Below are positions 15,607 to 24,055 of a stretch of 42,753 nt of DNA, piece after piece. The translations under genes were made by a program, and so were the position numbers. Position 1 is the first letter of the stretch; every line of letters begins with the position of its first letter. Origin of the DNA: JAQUBU01 sp036677685 (GTDB lineage: Bacteria > Bacillota > Syntrophomonadia > Syntrophomonadales > Syntrophomonadaceae). The notes below the pieces were generated by a model. That model did not search any database and was not told where the DNA came from. It saw only the letters and a list, made by a program, of their open reading frames with translations. Location of the stretch: NCBI GenBank assembly GCA_036677685.1, contig JAVBWA010000044.1, positions 1 through 42,753 on the forward strand. The letters are read 5' to 3'.

Positions 15607-16881
15607 GTGCTGAGAATCTGTATATTAGGTCTTGGTTATATCGGGCTTCCTACTGCAGCCCTGCTTGCTTCCTCTGGCAGGGAAGTAATCGGGGTGGATA
15701 CAAATAGTCATCTGCTTGAATTATTGGGCCGGGGCAGAGTTCATATAAATGAACCACAGCTAAAGCCCATGATACTAAACTGCATAAACGCTCAGAACTT
15801 AAAACTCCGTTCCACACCTGAGAGAGCCGACGCCTTTATAGTGGCAGTACCGACCCCTTATAATGAAGCCAAATCCTGTGACTTGAAATCGGTTATTGCG
15901 GCAGTTAACTCCATAATTCCTTACCTGGAGCCGGGAAACTTGATTATAGTTGAATCCACCGTTCCCCCAGGTACATGTGAGGATGTTGTTCGACCGTTGT
16001 TGGAGATGGCAGGATTCAGAACCGGTGAGGATATACACCTGGCGTTTTGCCCGGAACGTGTGCTGCCCGGTCAAATCCTTATGGAATTGGTGGAAAACAG
16101 CCGGATCATTGGCGGGTACACACATGGCTGCGCAGTTAAAGCTGCCGGAATATACCGGATTTTTGTCAGGAATCAAATTATCCTGACCGATTTGCGAACC
16201 GCCGAAATGGTTAAACTGGTGGAGAACACCTATAGAGATGTTAATATTGCTTTTGCTAATGAATTTACCGTAATATGCAACCAGCTTGGCATAAATGCAA
16301 TTGAGGCAATAGAACTGGCGAATAAGCACCCCCGGGTAAATATTCTCCAGCCCGGACCCGGGGTGGGAGGGCACTGTCTGGCAGTTGATCCTTATTTTAT
16401 TCTGGAAAAGGCCCCTGCACTGTCCGGTTTAATTTCCATGGCCCGGGAGGTTAATAACCAAATGCCTATTTATGTGGTGGATCAGGTAAAGATTTTGTTG
16501 AAGGAGCTGGAGCGGCCCAAGGTTGCGGCTTTAGGGCTCAGTTACAAAGGCAATGTAGCAGACCGTCGCGAGAGCCCGGCAGACAAAATTGTGAACTTGC
16601 TTAAACAGGCGGGTTTCCATGTTGTGGTGCATGATCCTCTGTTCAGGAGCGAAAAAAATGAGAACAATGTGGAAAGTGCGGTTAAAGATGCCGATCTGAT
16701 TCTGATCCTTACGGATCATGATGTATTTCGAACCTATGATTATATAAAACTTGCTGAACATATGCGCAGCCCGATAATTTTTGATACCAGGAATATTATA
16801 GACTCCGGACGGTTTTATAATACCCCAGTTGTTTTCTATAATCTGGGGAATATTTTTATGGCCAAAAAGGACTTTCTTTAG
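15607..16881 (+). CDS. UDP-sugar 6-dehydrogenase (nucleotide-sugar dehydrogenase)
   Basis: 424-aa NAD-dependent enzyme of the UDP-glucose/UDP-ManNAc dehydrogenase family. The NAD motif GLGYIG is at residues 8-13, the catalytic cysteine lies in GPGVGGHC (Cys257), and the C-terminal substrate half includes LGLSYKGNVADRRESP. Sequence style is closer to the WecC/UDP-HexNAc dehydrogenase side (HPRVNILQPGPGVGGHC), so the product may be a UDP-N-acetyl-hexosaminuronate, though UDP-glucose cannot be excluded. GTG 15607 is chosen since GGAGGAG (15594-15600) precedes it; an overlapping out-of-frame ATG is read only as ATG TGC TGA. It lies divergent to the epimerase and 4 bp from the convergent GT2 gene. 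Confidence 0.9.
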   Translation: MLRICILGLGYIGLPTAALLASSGREVIGVDTNSHLLELLGRGRVHINEPQLKPMILNCINAQNLKLRSTPERADAFIVAVPTPYNEAKSCDLKSVIAAVNSIIPYLEPGNLIIVESTVPPGTCEDVVRPLLEMAGFRTGEDIHLAFCPERVLPGQILMELVENSRIIGGYTHGCAVKAAGIYRIFVRNQIILTDLRTAEMVKLVENTYRDVNIAFANEFTVICNQLGINAIEAIELANKHPRVNILQPGPGVGGHCLAVDPYFILEKAPALSGLISMAREVNNQMPIYVVDQVKILLKELERPKVAALGLSYKGNVADRRESPADKIVNLLKQAGFHVVVHDPLFRSEKNENNVESAVKDADLILILTDHDVFRTYDYIKLAEHMRSPIIFDTRNIIDSGRFYNTPVVFYNLGNIFMAKKDFL

Positions 16882-16885
16882 GAGC

Positions 16886-17695
16886 CTAATTTAAGTACAG
16901 ATTGTTTCGGGATATTTGCATAGAGTCATTTGCGTTGATAATCCCCCAATCTTTATCTTGATTTCTGATAATTGTATTTTTACTCAGGTAGAGGTGTCGG
17001 TTATAGAGGTATTCCGGAGACTGGGTATGATCGTTGTCATGCCTGGGATGATAGAGATGAATGGTCTTGGCCTGGGTAAGGCAATAAGTACAGCCGTTTT
17101 TTACCAACCTTGATACGAAGTCATCATCATCATAAGCAAAACCTATAAAATCCTCATCATAACCTCCGACGGCAAAAAACTCCCTCCGGCTGATCGCCAT
17201 TAAAAAGGGCAGCTTGGTACGCAAAACGGGATAGTTTTTATGATAGGCACCGGGATCAAATTCACCGTTATGAGTAGTTAGATAATCCAGAAAAGAACTA
17301 TCATGATCATCCATTCCTATAGCGGTGCTTAACAGTTTGGAATTGACCAGCAACGGTTTATATAGCTGTGTGATGCTGTCGTTTAAGTGAAACATCTCGG
17401 CACAAGATACTACTATTACATCTCCGGTAGATAATTTTGCGCCGATATTCAGGGCAAATCCGGGAACCCGGTATATCATCCCGCCGTTTAGGTTGCGCTG
17501 TCCGGTAAATATATATCTCACGTTAAGAACTTTTTTGTACTGCTGGCATAAAATTTCAGTTTCATCGGGCAGCCCGTCATTAAGCACCAGGATTTCGTAA
17601 TCGACCGGAATCTTTTGCCGGGCCAGTGAGCTGAGGTTCCATTGCAGCAGATGGGCGCGCTGAAAGGCAGTAATTAGTATGGAGATTTTAGTCAA
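16886..17695 (-). CDS. GT2-family glycosyltransferase
   Basis: 269-aa GT-A fold enzyme. It starts ISILITAFQRAHLLQWNL; the nucleotide-binding acidic stretch is ILVLNDG and the later GGYDEDFIGFAYDDDDFVSRL is the typical C-terminal GT2 acceptor-side block. It has no membrane segment, so it is probably cytosolic or peripheral. The start is TTG 17695 behind AGGAGGT. It convergently abuts the dehydrogenase gene. It probably extends the glycan made by the locus; acceptor unknown. Confidence 0.88.
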   Translation of the reverse strand: MTKISILITAFQRAHLLQWNLSSLARQKIPVDYEILVLNDGLPDETEILCQQYKKVLNVRYIFTGQRNLNGGMIYRVPGFALNIGAKLSTGDVIVVSCAEMFHLNDSITQLYKPLLVNSKLLSTAIGMDDHDSSFLDYLTTHNGEFDPGAYHKNYPVLRTKLPFLMAISRREFFAVGGYDEDFIGFAYDDDDFVSRLVKNGCTYCLTQAKTIHLYHPRHDNDHTQSPEYLYNRHLYLSKNTIIRNQDKDWGIINANDSMQISRNNLYLN

Positions 17696-17780
17696 TTAAA
17701 GACCTCCTACATGGACTTCTTTCCTAATTACAAATGCTATGCATTTCCCGGCTGATATGTGCCAAGCAAACAGAGTTTAT

Positions 17781-17832
17781 ATAACAAGCGAAAAAATGTC
17801 CCCCGCTTCTTTAAGTGGTCGGGTTCTTATAG
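17781..17832 (+). repeat. Family A repeat, copy A6 (5' half only)
   Basis: ATAACAAGCGAAAAAATGTC then CCCCGCTTCTTTAAGTGGTCGGGTT, matching the first half of A7 (39273-39330). The 3' half with CCTCGTTGCAGCGG is missing, so the closing stem cannot form. Confidence 0.75.
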
Positions 17833-17926
17833 CACCTAAAGATTAAAACTGCGTATATTATTAGCAATAATGTTTTAAATCAAGCCCCCGAGCCGAGGTT
17901 GAAATATCAATAATATGGAGGCTTCT

Positions 17927-18676
17927 ATGATTAAAAATAGACGTTCCTATGAAAGAAAAATGCAAAATGGAATATCGGTTATTACCTGTACCAACCGGCC
18001 TTTATTTATGTCCAGGGTATTTGCGAACTATAACCGGCAACAGCATTCCTGGAGTGAACTTATCATTATATTGAACAATAATCAGATGAAGATTGATGAA
18101 TGGGAAAGAGAAGCAAATAATTATCGAAACATCCGGGTATATCAACTGGATGAAGATGTAACACTGGGGACCTGTTATAACTTTGCCATAAAACAGGCTC
18201 GCTATAATTATATTGCCAAATTTGACGATGACGACTATTATGCACCGCTCTACCTGAGTGAAGCCGCCTATACCTTCAGTCGTGTTGACACCGATATTGT
18301 AGGCAAATCTACTAGATTCATTTATTTCGAAGACTTGAAAACCCTGGGCCTTTATGCGCCATTTCCTGAGTTTTCTTATGTTGGATATATAGTAGGAGCT
18401 ACTATGGTGGTTAAAAAAGAAGTATTCGATGTATTAAGCTTTCCGGATATTACTGTAGGAGAAGACAGTAATTTTCAGAACAGCTGCAATGCCAGAGGAT
18501 TCAAAATATATTCCGCTGGTAAATACAACTATGTAACCATCAGACACTCCTCATCGCACGCGCATACTTTTGAGATGGATGACCTGACTTATTTGCGCTA
18601 CTGCCACGAACTCTGCTGCACCAACAATTACATAGATTTGATTAGCGATAACAAATATGATGTTATATTTAAATGA
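17927..18676 (+). CDS. GT2-family glycosyltransferase
   Basis: 249 aa. GT-A signature ISVITCTNRPLFMSRV, then LIIILNNN, and the metal-binding AKFDDDDYYAPLYL. Later VGEDSNFQNSCNARG is the usual conserved D/E-containing block. It looks like the short glycosyltransferases placed next to DNRLRE proteins in other Clostridia (recall). An ATG at 17915 is in frame, but GGAGG (17917-17921) lies inside it, so ATG 17927 is preferred. It closes the glycan locus; the next gene is in a different compositional setting. Confidence 0.88.
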   Translation: MIKNRRSYERKMQNGISVITCTNRPLFMSRVFANYNRQQHSWSELIIILNNNQMKIDEWEREANNYRNIRVYQLDEDVTLGTCYNFAIKQARYNYIAKFDDDDYYAPLYLSEAAYTFSRVDTDIVGKSTRFIYFEDLKTLGLYAPFPEFSYVGYIVGATMVVKKEVFDVLSFPDITVGEDSNFQNSCNARGFKIYSAGKYNYVTIRHSSSHAHTFEMDDLTYLRYCHELCCTNNYIDLISDNKYDVIFK

Positions 18677-18807
18677 CGCTAGTGACATGTATAAAGAATG
18701 ACCAGAATCAATCACCGCTGCTTTGGGCAGCTTCAGGCAATCAGTGATATTAAATAATAAGCCCTGAAATGGTTATACTAAGATGAAGATTACAAAAGGG
18801 AGGAATA

Positions 18808-19881
18808 ATGTTGAATGACAATCTATCATCTACATTTCCCCAAAAGAATTCTCAGGAATTGGTCAATTATTCGAATATTGAGCATACCCCTTGTCTAACA
18901 TCCAGCGAAGTAGCCCAACTTTGGAACAGTTACATGGAACACACTATGCTCAGGTGCATATGGAAATGCTTTATGGCAACAACAAACTCCTCTGCTATAA
19001 GGGAGTTGGAATTTGAAACGCTGCAACTCATTGAAAAACGCATTGAAATTATAAGTGGGTTTTTTAAAAAGGACAATTTACCGCTTCCTATGGGGTTTTC
19101 AGATAGCGATATTAATATCGATGCTCCATCCTTGTTCTCGGATACCTTCCTGCTTCATTTTTTGCAAAGCGAATTCAAGACGAGCATGACTTTTAATAGC
19201 CTAAACATAGGAATGTCTACCCGACCAGACGTTAGAGACTTTTATACAGCATGTGAAGAGGCAACAATCCGCCTAAATGCCAAAGTCACCGATTTTATGC
19301 TATCAGAAGGAATACTTGTAAAACCTCCGGCCGTTCCTATTTCAAACGGGATTGAGTTTATTAAGGAGTCTGGTTTTTTGGCTGGATTTATCGGCGAAAG
19401 GCGTCCCTTACTGACTATAGAACTTGCTCACCTATTTAATAACGCTTTGGAGAACGATATTGGCCGGATTCTATTAACGGGATTCAAGCAGGTAGCCCAA
19501 GATAAAGAAGTACAAAAATTCATGCAAAAAGGAATCCAATTATGCGGTGATATCGTAGATACTCTGTCCGCAAAGGCCATGGAGGATCAGATCAATTTTG
19601 CTTTTACCAATGATACAGGAGTAACAACCTCAACTATCCCACCTTTTTCCGAGAAACTTATGATGTTTCAAGTCACGGTTATTATTACCAGTGCAATAGG
19701 TATGTATGGTGTTTCAATGGCATCTGGAATGAGACGTGATTTGCTCAAAACCTATGCTCAAATGATGTTTGAGGCTGGGCAGTATACTGAACAGGGTGCA
19801 AAAATCATGATGGACAAAGGTTGGCTGGAGGAGCCCCCACAAGTGCCAAACCGGGAGGAGTTAGCGAAGAAGAAACATTAA
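18808..19881 (+). CDS. DUF3231 family protein
   Basis: 357 aa, slightly longer than the usual 330-340. It contains two copies of a helical module. The first starts CLTSSEVAQLWNSYMEHTM and includes LPLPMGFSDSDINIDAPSLFSD; the second starts GIEFIKESGFLAGFIGERRPL. This duplicated layout is diagnostic for DUF3231, a ferritin-like helical family of unknown role common in spore-forming Firmicutes. No signal peptide. AGGGAGG precedes the ATG. TATACT at 18774-18779 could be a -10 box. The gene stands alone and is the first member of the AT-rich accessory stretch. Confidence 0.85.
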   Translation: MLNDNLSSTFPQKNSQELVNYSNIEHTPCLTSSEVAQLWNSYMEHTMLRCIWKCFMATTNSSAIRELEFETLQLIEKRIEIISGFFKKDNLPLPMGFSDSDINIDAPSLFSDTFLLHFLQSEFKTSMTFNSLNIGMSTRPDVRDFYTACEEATIRLNAKVTDFMLSEGILVKPPAVPISNGIEFIKESGFLAGFIGERRPLLTIELAHLFNNALENDIGRILLTGFKQVAQDKEVQKFMQKGIQLCGDIVDTLSAKAMEDQINFAFTNDTGVTTSTIPPFSEKLMMFQVTVIITSAIGMYGVSMASGMRRDLLKTYAQMMFEAGQYTEQGAKIMMDKGWLEEPPQVPNREELAKKKH

Positions 19882-20188
19882 TAACATCGGAAGGTTAGGT
19901 AAAGTAATTGATTTTAGCTGAAGGTTTTAACTTGTCTTAAAGCTTCCTACCTCCATGGTTAAATTATCCCATAGAACTTTCTCAACTAATTTTAATAAGC
20001 TGTTGTCACATTAAACCAGAATGAACACCTCTGCCAAGGGGTGTTATTTTTATGTTGCGTTTTTGCCCATTCCGGTGTGCTTGCTGCTTCGAAATCGGGA
20101 TATAAAAATGTCTCGTCAAAGCGAAATGTTTTGTGGACATTCTCTTATAAAACTTATATAATATAATTATAATTTATAAACAACGGGG
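19882..20188. other. Intergenic region between DUF3231 and MarR genes
   Basis: AT-rich. The only clear structures are the hairpin at 20024-20050 and an AT-rich promoter-like stretch before the MarR gene (TTGTGG at 20131, TTATAT at 20154, TATAAT at 20157). Nothing else recognised. Confidence 0.5.
20024..20050 (+). terminator. Probable terminator downstream of DUF3231 gene
   Basis: AACACC (20024-20029) pairs with GGTGTT (20040-20045), followed by ATTTTTAT. It is short-stemmed and 140 bp past the stop codon, so moderate support only. Confidence 0.5.
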
Positions 20189-20674
20189 GTGCTGCAACTG
20201 GAAAAAACAGATGTACAACTGATAAACAATATTCTGGAGGCACTTGAATGTGCTAAAGAAGCACTTACGTTGTTGCCCCAGTTACCACCAAATATAAAAC
20301 CGGTCTATTTTCGTATTCTTAATGCAATTTATAAAACTGGTAATAACACCGGCAGGTCACGCATTTCCGATATCAGCAAAGAATCGGGATTATTGCTTCC
20401 CAATACTACAAAGGTTATAAATGAGATGGTTGAATTAAATATCCTCGAAAAATTCACCCCAGCTTCTGATAAGCGTGTTGTATTGGTGCGGGCGACCAGG
20501 CTGGGAGAGCAGTATATCGAGAAATATGTTCTCAGCTTTATTGAAGGTTTGGAGAAGGAATTTTCCAAAATCAATGAAATTGAATGCATGATAATGGTCG
20601 ATACCATTTATAAAGTTTATGAAGCAATGAAAGCAGTCTATAAAAAGGAAACTGAAAGAATTAATATACGATGA
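20189..20674 (+). CDS. MarR-family transcriptional regulator
   Basis: 161 aa. The winged helix core is recognisable: PVYFRILNAIYKTGNN, then SRISDISKESGLLLPNTTKVINEMVE (recognition helix) and the wing SDKRVVLVRATRLGEQYIEKY. N- and C-terminal helices form the dimer. The start is a GTG preceded by ACGGGGG, not strong. Such regulators are commonly placed before the transporter or resistance genes they repress. Here the next coding remnant is a UvrA-type ABC ATPase scrap at about 21060-21193, suggesting a lost target gene. No clear palindromic operator was found in the very AT-rich upstream sequence. Confidence 0.85.
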   Translation: MLQLEKTDVQLINNILEALECAKEALTLLPQLPPNIKPVYFRILNAIYKTGNNTGRSRISDISKESGLLLPNTTKVINEMVELNILEKFTPASDKRVVLVRATRLGEQYIEKYVLSFIEGLEKEFSKINEIECMIMVDTIYKVYEAMKAVYKKETERINIR

Positions 20675-21060
20675 ATTTGGAAAATAATTTGGAACTCACC
20701 TGAAACATCGAGACTGAGTATGATATCGTCTTCAACCTGCTAGTAAAATGTGAGTTTCAAGAATGGATGAGTAGATCTATTTAAATCAAGAATTTGTAAA
20801 AACATTTCACCCGGTGAGGTTTTCCTTATATATTCTAGAACACATTTCGTAGAATTGAGTCCCAGTATTTAACTGTATTTGCTATATTTCATGAAAAAAC
20901 TATATTGCAACGTGTAGCTTTGACGGATGTAAGCCCAGTTGTCAAAGCTATACGTTTAGTTTTCAAGATTATCTGTTATGCTATAGCATTTTAAAAAATA
21001 TATCCAAGATTAGGCCGTCAATTTATAGCGCTCTATCAAGTTAAAAAACATAAATGCTGA
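20675..21060. other. Non-coding stretch between MarR gene and UvrA relic
   Basis: No credible ORF. The only structure is the inverted repeat at 20909-20956. The stretch probably marks deleted DNA between the regulator and the relic. Confidence 0.5.
20909..20956 (+). terminator. Inverted repeat, possible terminator
   Basis: AACGTGTAGCTTTGAC (20909-20924) pairs with GTCAAAGCTATACGTT (20941-20956) over 16 bp with a single G-T pair, then TAGTTTTC. The 16-nt loop is large. It could be a rho-independent terminator or a protein site. Confidence 0.5.
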
Positions 21061-21193
21061 AATTCGAGAAATAAGACGGTTAGCAATTGTGATGGTAATT
21101 GAACACAATCTGGATGTGATTAAAAACGCTGATTTTTTGATTGATATGGGGCCGGAGGACGGACCCGGAAGTATAGCAACTGAGGAGTGTTAA
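21053..21193 (+). pseudogene. UvrA-like C-terminal fragment (relic)
   Basis: One open reading path ends at the TAA at 21191-21193 and reads IVMVIEHNLDVIKNADFLID followed by MGPEDGPG. This is the Walker B-distal end of UvrA-type ABC ATPases, where VVIEHNLDVIKxADxxIDxGPEGG is diagnostic. A stop lies in frame upstream at 21026-21028, so only about 50 residues remain and everything N-terminal is gone. It might be from true UvrA or from the shorter UvrA-like resistance ATPases. Confidence 0.75.
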
Positions 21194-21195
21194 AC

Positions 21196-21489
21196 ATGGC
21201 CTTAACCCGATTGTCAAACTTAAACTGGCTTGATCTGCCAGATTGCGTATGCTTGTCGGAAACAGGGCAATGCTCTCTACTAAAGATTTCTTTTTGTCAG
21301 GGCAACACCTGCTCGTTCAAACTCACGCAAGAAGAGAAAGGTGCTGCAGAACGTAAAGTTGGAAAAAGATTATCGAGCCTTGACGAGGAGACACAGGAGA
21401 AAATAGCTCGCAAGTATTACAAAGGCAGGCGTCCATGGCAGGAATGTGAACGTTTCAATACCGCTTGTAAAAAAAGAAGGGGAATGTGA
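21196..21489 (+). CDS. Small cysteine-containing protein of unknown function
   Basis: 97 aa. Two Cys clusters (DCVCLSETGQC, then SFCQGNTCSF) in the first half suggest a metal site or disulfides. The second half is basic and helical (EEKGAAERKVGKRLSSLDEE), ending CERFNTACKKRRGM. ATG 21196 is chosen over the in-frame GTG at 21187, since GAGGAG at 21182-21187 is well spaced. It starts right after the UvrA relic stop, as though it were formerly translationally coupled to it. The following gene starts 6 bp after its stop. Family not recognised. Confidence 0.65.
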   Translation: MALTRLSNLNWLDLPDCVCLSETGQCSLLKISFCQGNTCSFKLTQEEKGAAERKVGKRLSSLDEETQEKIARKYYKGRRPWQECERFNTACKKRRGM

Positions 21490-21495
21490 AGTATT

Positions 21496-21960
21496 ATGCA
21501 TCAAATTGATGATGGGGATTTAATAGGTGAACTGGTTGCCCATCCTGTTTATGGAACAGGAAAAGTCATCAGTCAAGACGACAGGAGGATAACTATTCAA
21601 TTTTCCGAGGAAACAGGGATAAAGCGCTTTGTTTACCCGGACGCATTTGAGAAATACTTGAACATGTATAATTCCGAAGTTGCACAAAATGTGCTGGCTG
21701 ACTTACTTGCTAAAACAGAACAAATTAAAGAGCAGAAACGAAAAGCGGACGAATTTGTACAAAGAGCAATTGAAAAATTAGAGCTTTCAGCTCAGAATAG
21801 AAAACAGCAGCGAAAAGAGGAAGAAGCTGAACGAAAAGCAATTGAAAAATTGGTAACCATAGCTCAGAAAAGAAAAAGAACACCAAAAAATAAACCGCCA
21901 AAAACCATAACATTAGATAATTCAAACACAACAAAAAATCAAGAGGTAAACGACGGATAA
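21496..21960 (+). CDS. Small CarD/UvrD-tail-like SH3 domain plus coiled coil
   Basis: 154 aa. The first 55 residues (GELVAHPVYGTGKVISQDD, then ITIQFSEETGIKRFVYPDAF) have the HP-x-YG-x-G-x-V pattern of small SH3/KOW-like barrels found in CarD, TRCF and UvrD tails. Residues 65-120 are a strongly charged coiled coil with a repeated RKAIEKL-type heptad, and the tail is Lys/Asn-rich. This suggests a nucleic-acid or RNA polymerase binding protein, but no named family is certain. It forms a probable operon with the 97-aa protein upstream. Confidence 0.6.
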   Translation: MHQIDDGDLIGELVAHPVYGTGKVISQDDRRITIQFSEETGIKRFVYPDAFEKYLNMYNSEVAQNVLADLLAKTEQIKEQKRKADEFVQRAIEKLELSAQNRKQQRKEEEAERKAIEKLVTIAQKRKRTPKNKPPKTITLDNSNTTKNQEVNDG

Positions 21961-22024
21961 TACACATTATCTCCGTAAAAACTCCCAAACTAAGCAGTGA
22001 TATAATAAAAAGGGAGTAGGCTTT

Positions 22025-22204
22025 ATGTCTGAACCAAACCGCCTTATAGATGAAAAGTCCCCGTATTTACTACAACACGCCCACAATCCGGTGGATTGGT
22101 ATCCATGGGGTACGGAGGCATTTGAAAAAGCCAAAAGCAAAGATATTCCAATATTTCTGAGCATCGGCTATTCTACTTACCATTGGTGCCACGTAAATAA
22201 ATAA
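22025..22204 (+). pseudogene. Truncated DUF255 thioredoxin-like protein (copy 1)
   Basis: 59-aa ORF below usual length cut-offs. It matches the N-terminus of the intact DUF255 gene at 30464: KSPYLLQHAHNPVDWYPW and FLSIGYSTYHWCHV. Homology stops right after the redox motif, and the frame ends VNK-stop. The first motif Cys is Tyr52, so the CxxC site is lost. AGGGAG precedes the ATG, and TATAAT at 22001-22006 may be a -10. It is likely a remnant, since the intact protein is near 680 aa. Confidence 0.85.
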
Positions 22205-22217
22205 TCAAAACGAAACT

Positions 22218-22268
22218 AACTCACCGATCACGAAAAGGGATACTTTTTTATGATCGGTGAGTTTTTTT
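22218..22268 (+). terminator. Strong intrinsic terminator after truncated DUF255 copy 1
   Basis: AACTCACCGATCA (22218-22230) pairs perfectly over 13 bp with TGATCGGTGAGTT (22251-22263), and the T run spans 22262-22268. It acts on the plus strand. Confidence 0.92.
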
Positions 22269-22488
22269 GCTTTGTAATCCGATGGGAGAGCAGGATTACG
22301 ATTATTCCAGTATAACTATATTTTTTTTAACCTAACGCTTTAAAGAATTCTGATTTAAATAAAAGGGCTACAGAATGTTATAAGCAGAAACCGTACCCAA
22401 ACTGTTAAAGAACGCGTAGTTTCATAAACAATAGCCTAACCTAAGCAATTATCTATCGACTTATCAGAGCAAGGGTGCGAAATGTTAT

Positions 22489-23319
22489 TTAAAATAAGGG
22501 GACTATTCCACCCTGATATTTCTCAACCAGAGCTTTTTTAACGGTTTCCGTTCTCATAGATTCATACAACTGTTTAGTAAGATTGTCGTCGTATTTTTCC
22601 TTGGTAACCACAAGGATCATCGCATATTCTCCGGTTTCTTGGGAGCCGTCCTGAGCAATGGCAGTTTTGGGATCTATATTGGCTTTAACAGCCACACTGG
22701 ATGATGTAGCGCCACAGTCAACATCTGCCAGTGTGTTGACGATGCTCCAGCCATCCATTTCGATTATCTCCAGTTTCTTCGGGTTTTCGACGATATCCAT
22801 TACCGTGGGTAATGCCACACCCGCCTTTAGTTTGATTAGACCTAGTTTTTCCAGCATCTTCAGCGCTCTTACCCGATTAGAAGTATCATTGGGAACACTT
22901 ATTTTGCTGCCGTCCTTCAGTTCGCTGAGATTATTGATCTTATTGGAATATAGGCCGTAAAAAGTAGTCACCAGACCTTTTTCATACTGGGCAAGGTCTG
23001 TTCCACGTTCTCTATTATATTCCACCAGGTAGGGTGCATTCTGGTGGAAAGTGGCGTCAATACTGCCTTCTTTCAAAGCCACGTTGGGGGATATGGCGTC
23101 ATCAAATACTTTGATTTCAAGCTTGCAGCCGCTTTTTTCAAAATCGGGTTTAGCGGCTACCAGGATGTCCTGGAATAATGCTGTCGTGCCTACAATATAA
23201 GTTGTTTTCTGCGCAGTGTCATTGCTTGCTGCTTGATTTTCAGCGTCTTTGCCACAGCCGGCGGCAAATAATACGAATGTAAACATAACTAAAAGCAATA
23301 TAGTTTTCTTAATTGTCAT
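22489..23319 (-). CDS. metQ: MetQ/NlpA-family substrate-binding lipoprotein
   Basis: 276-aa lipoprotein with signal peptide and lipobox LFAAGC (Cys22). The mature domain fits the NlpA/MetQ family: TYIVGTTALFQDILVAAKPD, LKEGSIDATFHQNAPYL, and KISVPNDTSNRVRALKML. It binds a methionine-type or related small ligand and delivers it to the MetNI membrane complex. It is the last gene of the operon, 18 bp after the permease gene. AGGAGG precedes the ATG. No S-box riboswitch pattern was seen upstream of the operon, so the substrate may not be methionine itself. Confidence 0.9.
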   Translation of the reverse strand: MTIKKTILLLVMFTFVLFAAGCGKDAENQAASNDTAQKTTYIVGTTALFQDILVAAKPDFEKSGCKLEIKVFDDAISPNVALKEGSIDATFHQNAPYLVEYNRERGTDLAQYEKGLVTTFYGLYSNKINNLSELKDGSKISVPNDTSNRVRALKMLEKLGLIKLKAGVALPTVMDIVENPKKLEIIEMDGWSIVNTLADVDCGATSSSVAVKANIDPKTAIAQDGSQETGEYAMILVVTKEKYDDNLTKQLYESMRTETVKKALVEKYQGGIVPLF

Positions 23320-23337
23320 GAATTATGCCTCCTAAGA

Positions 23338-23997
23338 TTATTTCAATTTATAGTATAAAAAATTACCCAATGTCTGGATTGCCTGCACCAGGATAATGAT
23401 TACGAAGACGGTGCTGTACATTAGCGTTTCATTAAAATTCTGGTAGCCATATGAAAGCGCCACAGCCCCAAGACCACCCGCGCCAACAATGCCTGCGACC
23501 GCGCTTGCCCCTAAAATAGATATCACCGCCAGCGTTATCCCGGATGTGATAGCCGGGACCGCCTCAACAACCATGATCTTGAATATAATTTGGGTATCTG
23601 AGGCGCCAAACGATTTAGCAGCTTCAATGAGGTCCTTATCCACCTCCTTTAGAGCGGTTTCGATAATTCTAGCTATATATGGGGCAGCGGCTATAGTGAG
23701 GGGCACGATGGCCGCTTTTTCGCCGATAGAAGTGCCCATAATGAAGCGTGTAAGAGGAATTATCGACACCATCAAGATGATAAAAGGAAAAGACCTGATG
23801 ATATTTACTAACGTGCTCAACGTCTCGCAGATGTATTTATTGGGACGCATGCCATCTTTGTCGGTCAAAACGATTACCACTGCCATTAGGAAACCTAATA
23901 TAGCCGCGCATACGGTAGTAGCCAGCACCATAAATAAAGTTTTACCCAGTGCCGGAACTATAATTTTCATAATTAATTCATAAGAAGAACTGCTCAT
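23338..23997 (-). CDS. metI: MetI-type ABC transporter permease
   Basis: 219-aa permease with five or six membrane helices and the EAA-type cytoplasmic loop DLIEAAKSFGASDTQIIFKI, characteristic of MetI. The frame can be extended to a TTG at 24009, but that lies against the AGGAG, so ATG 23997 is preferred. It pairs with the ATPase (metN-type) 58 bp upstream and with the lipoprotein downstream. Confidence 0.9.
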   Translation of the reverse strand: MSSSSYELIMKIIVPALGKTLFMVLATTVCAAILGFLMAVVIVLTDKDGMRPNKYICETLSTLVNIIRSFPFIILMVSIIPLTRFIMGTSIGEKAAIVPLTIAAAPYIARIIETALKEVDKDLIEAAKSFGASDTQIIFKIMVVEAVPAITSGITLAVISILGASAVAGIVGAGGLGAVALSYGYQNFNETLMYSTVFVIIILVQAIQTLGNFLYYKLK

Positions 23998-24055
23998 CGG
24001 ATAAAACAACTCCTAAAATGTAAATACCGAATACCGGCCTGCGCCGTATAAGTTC

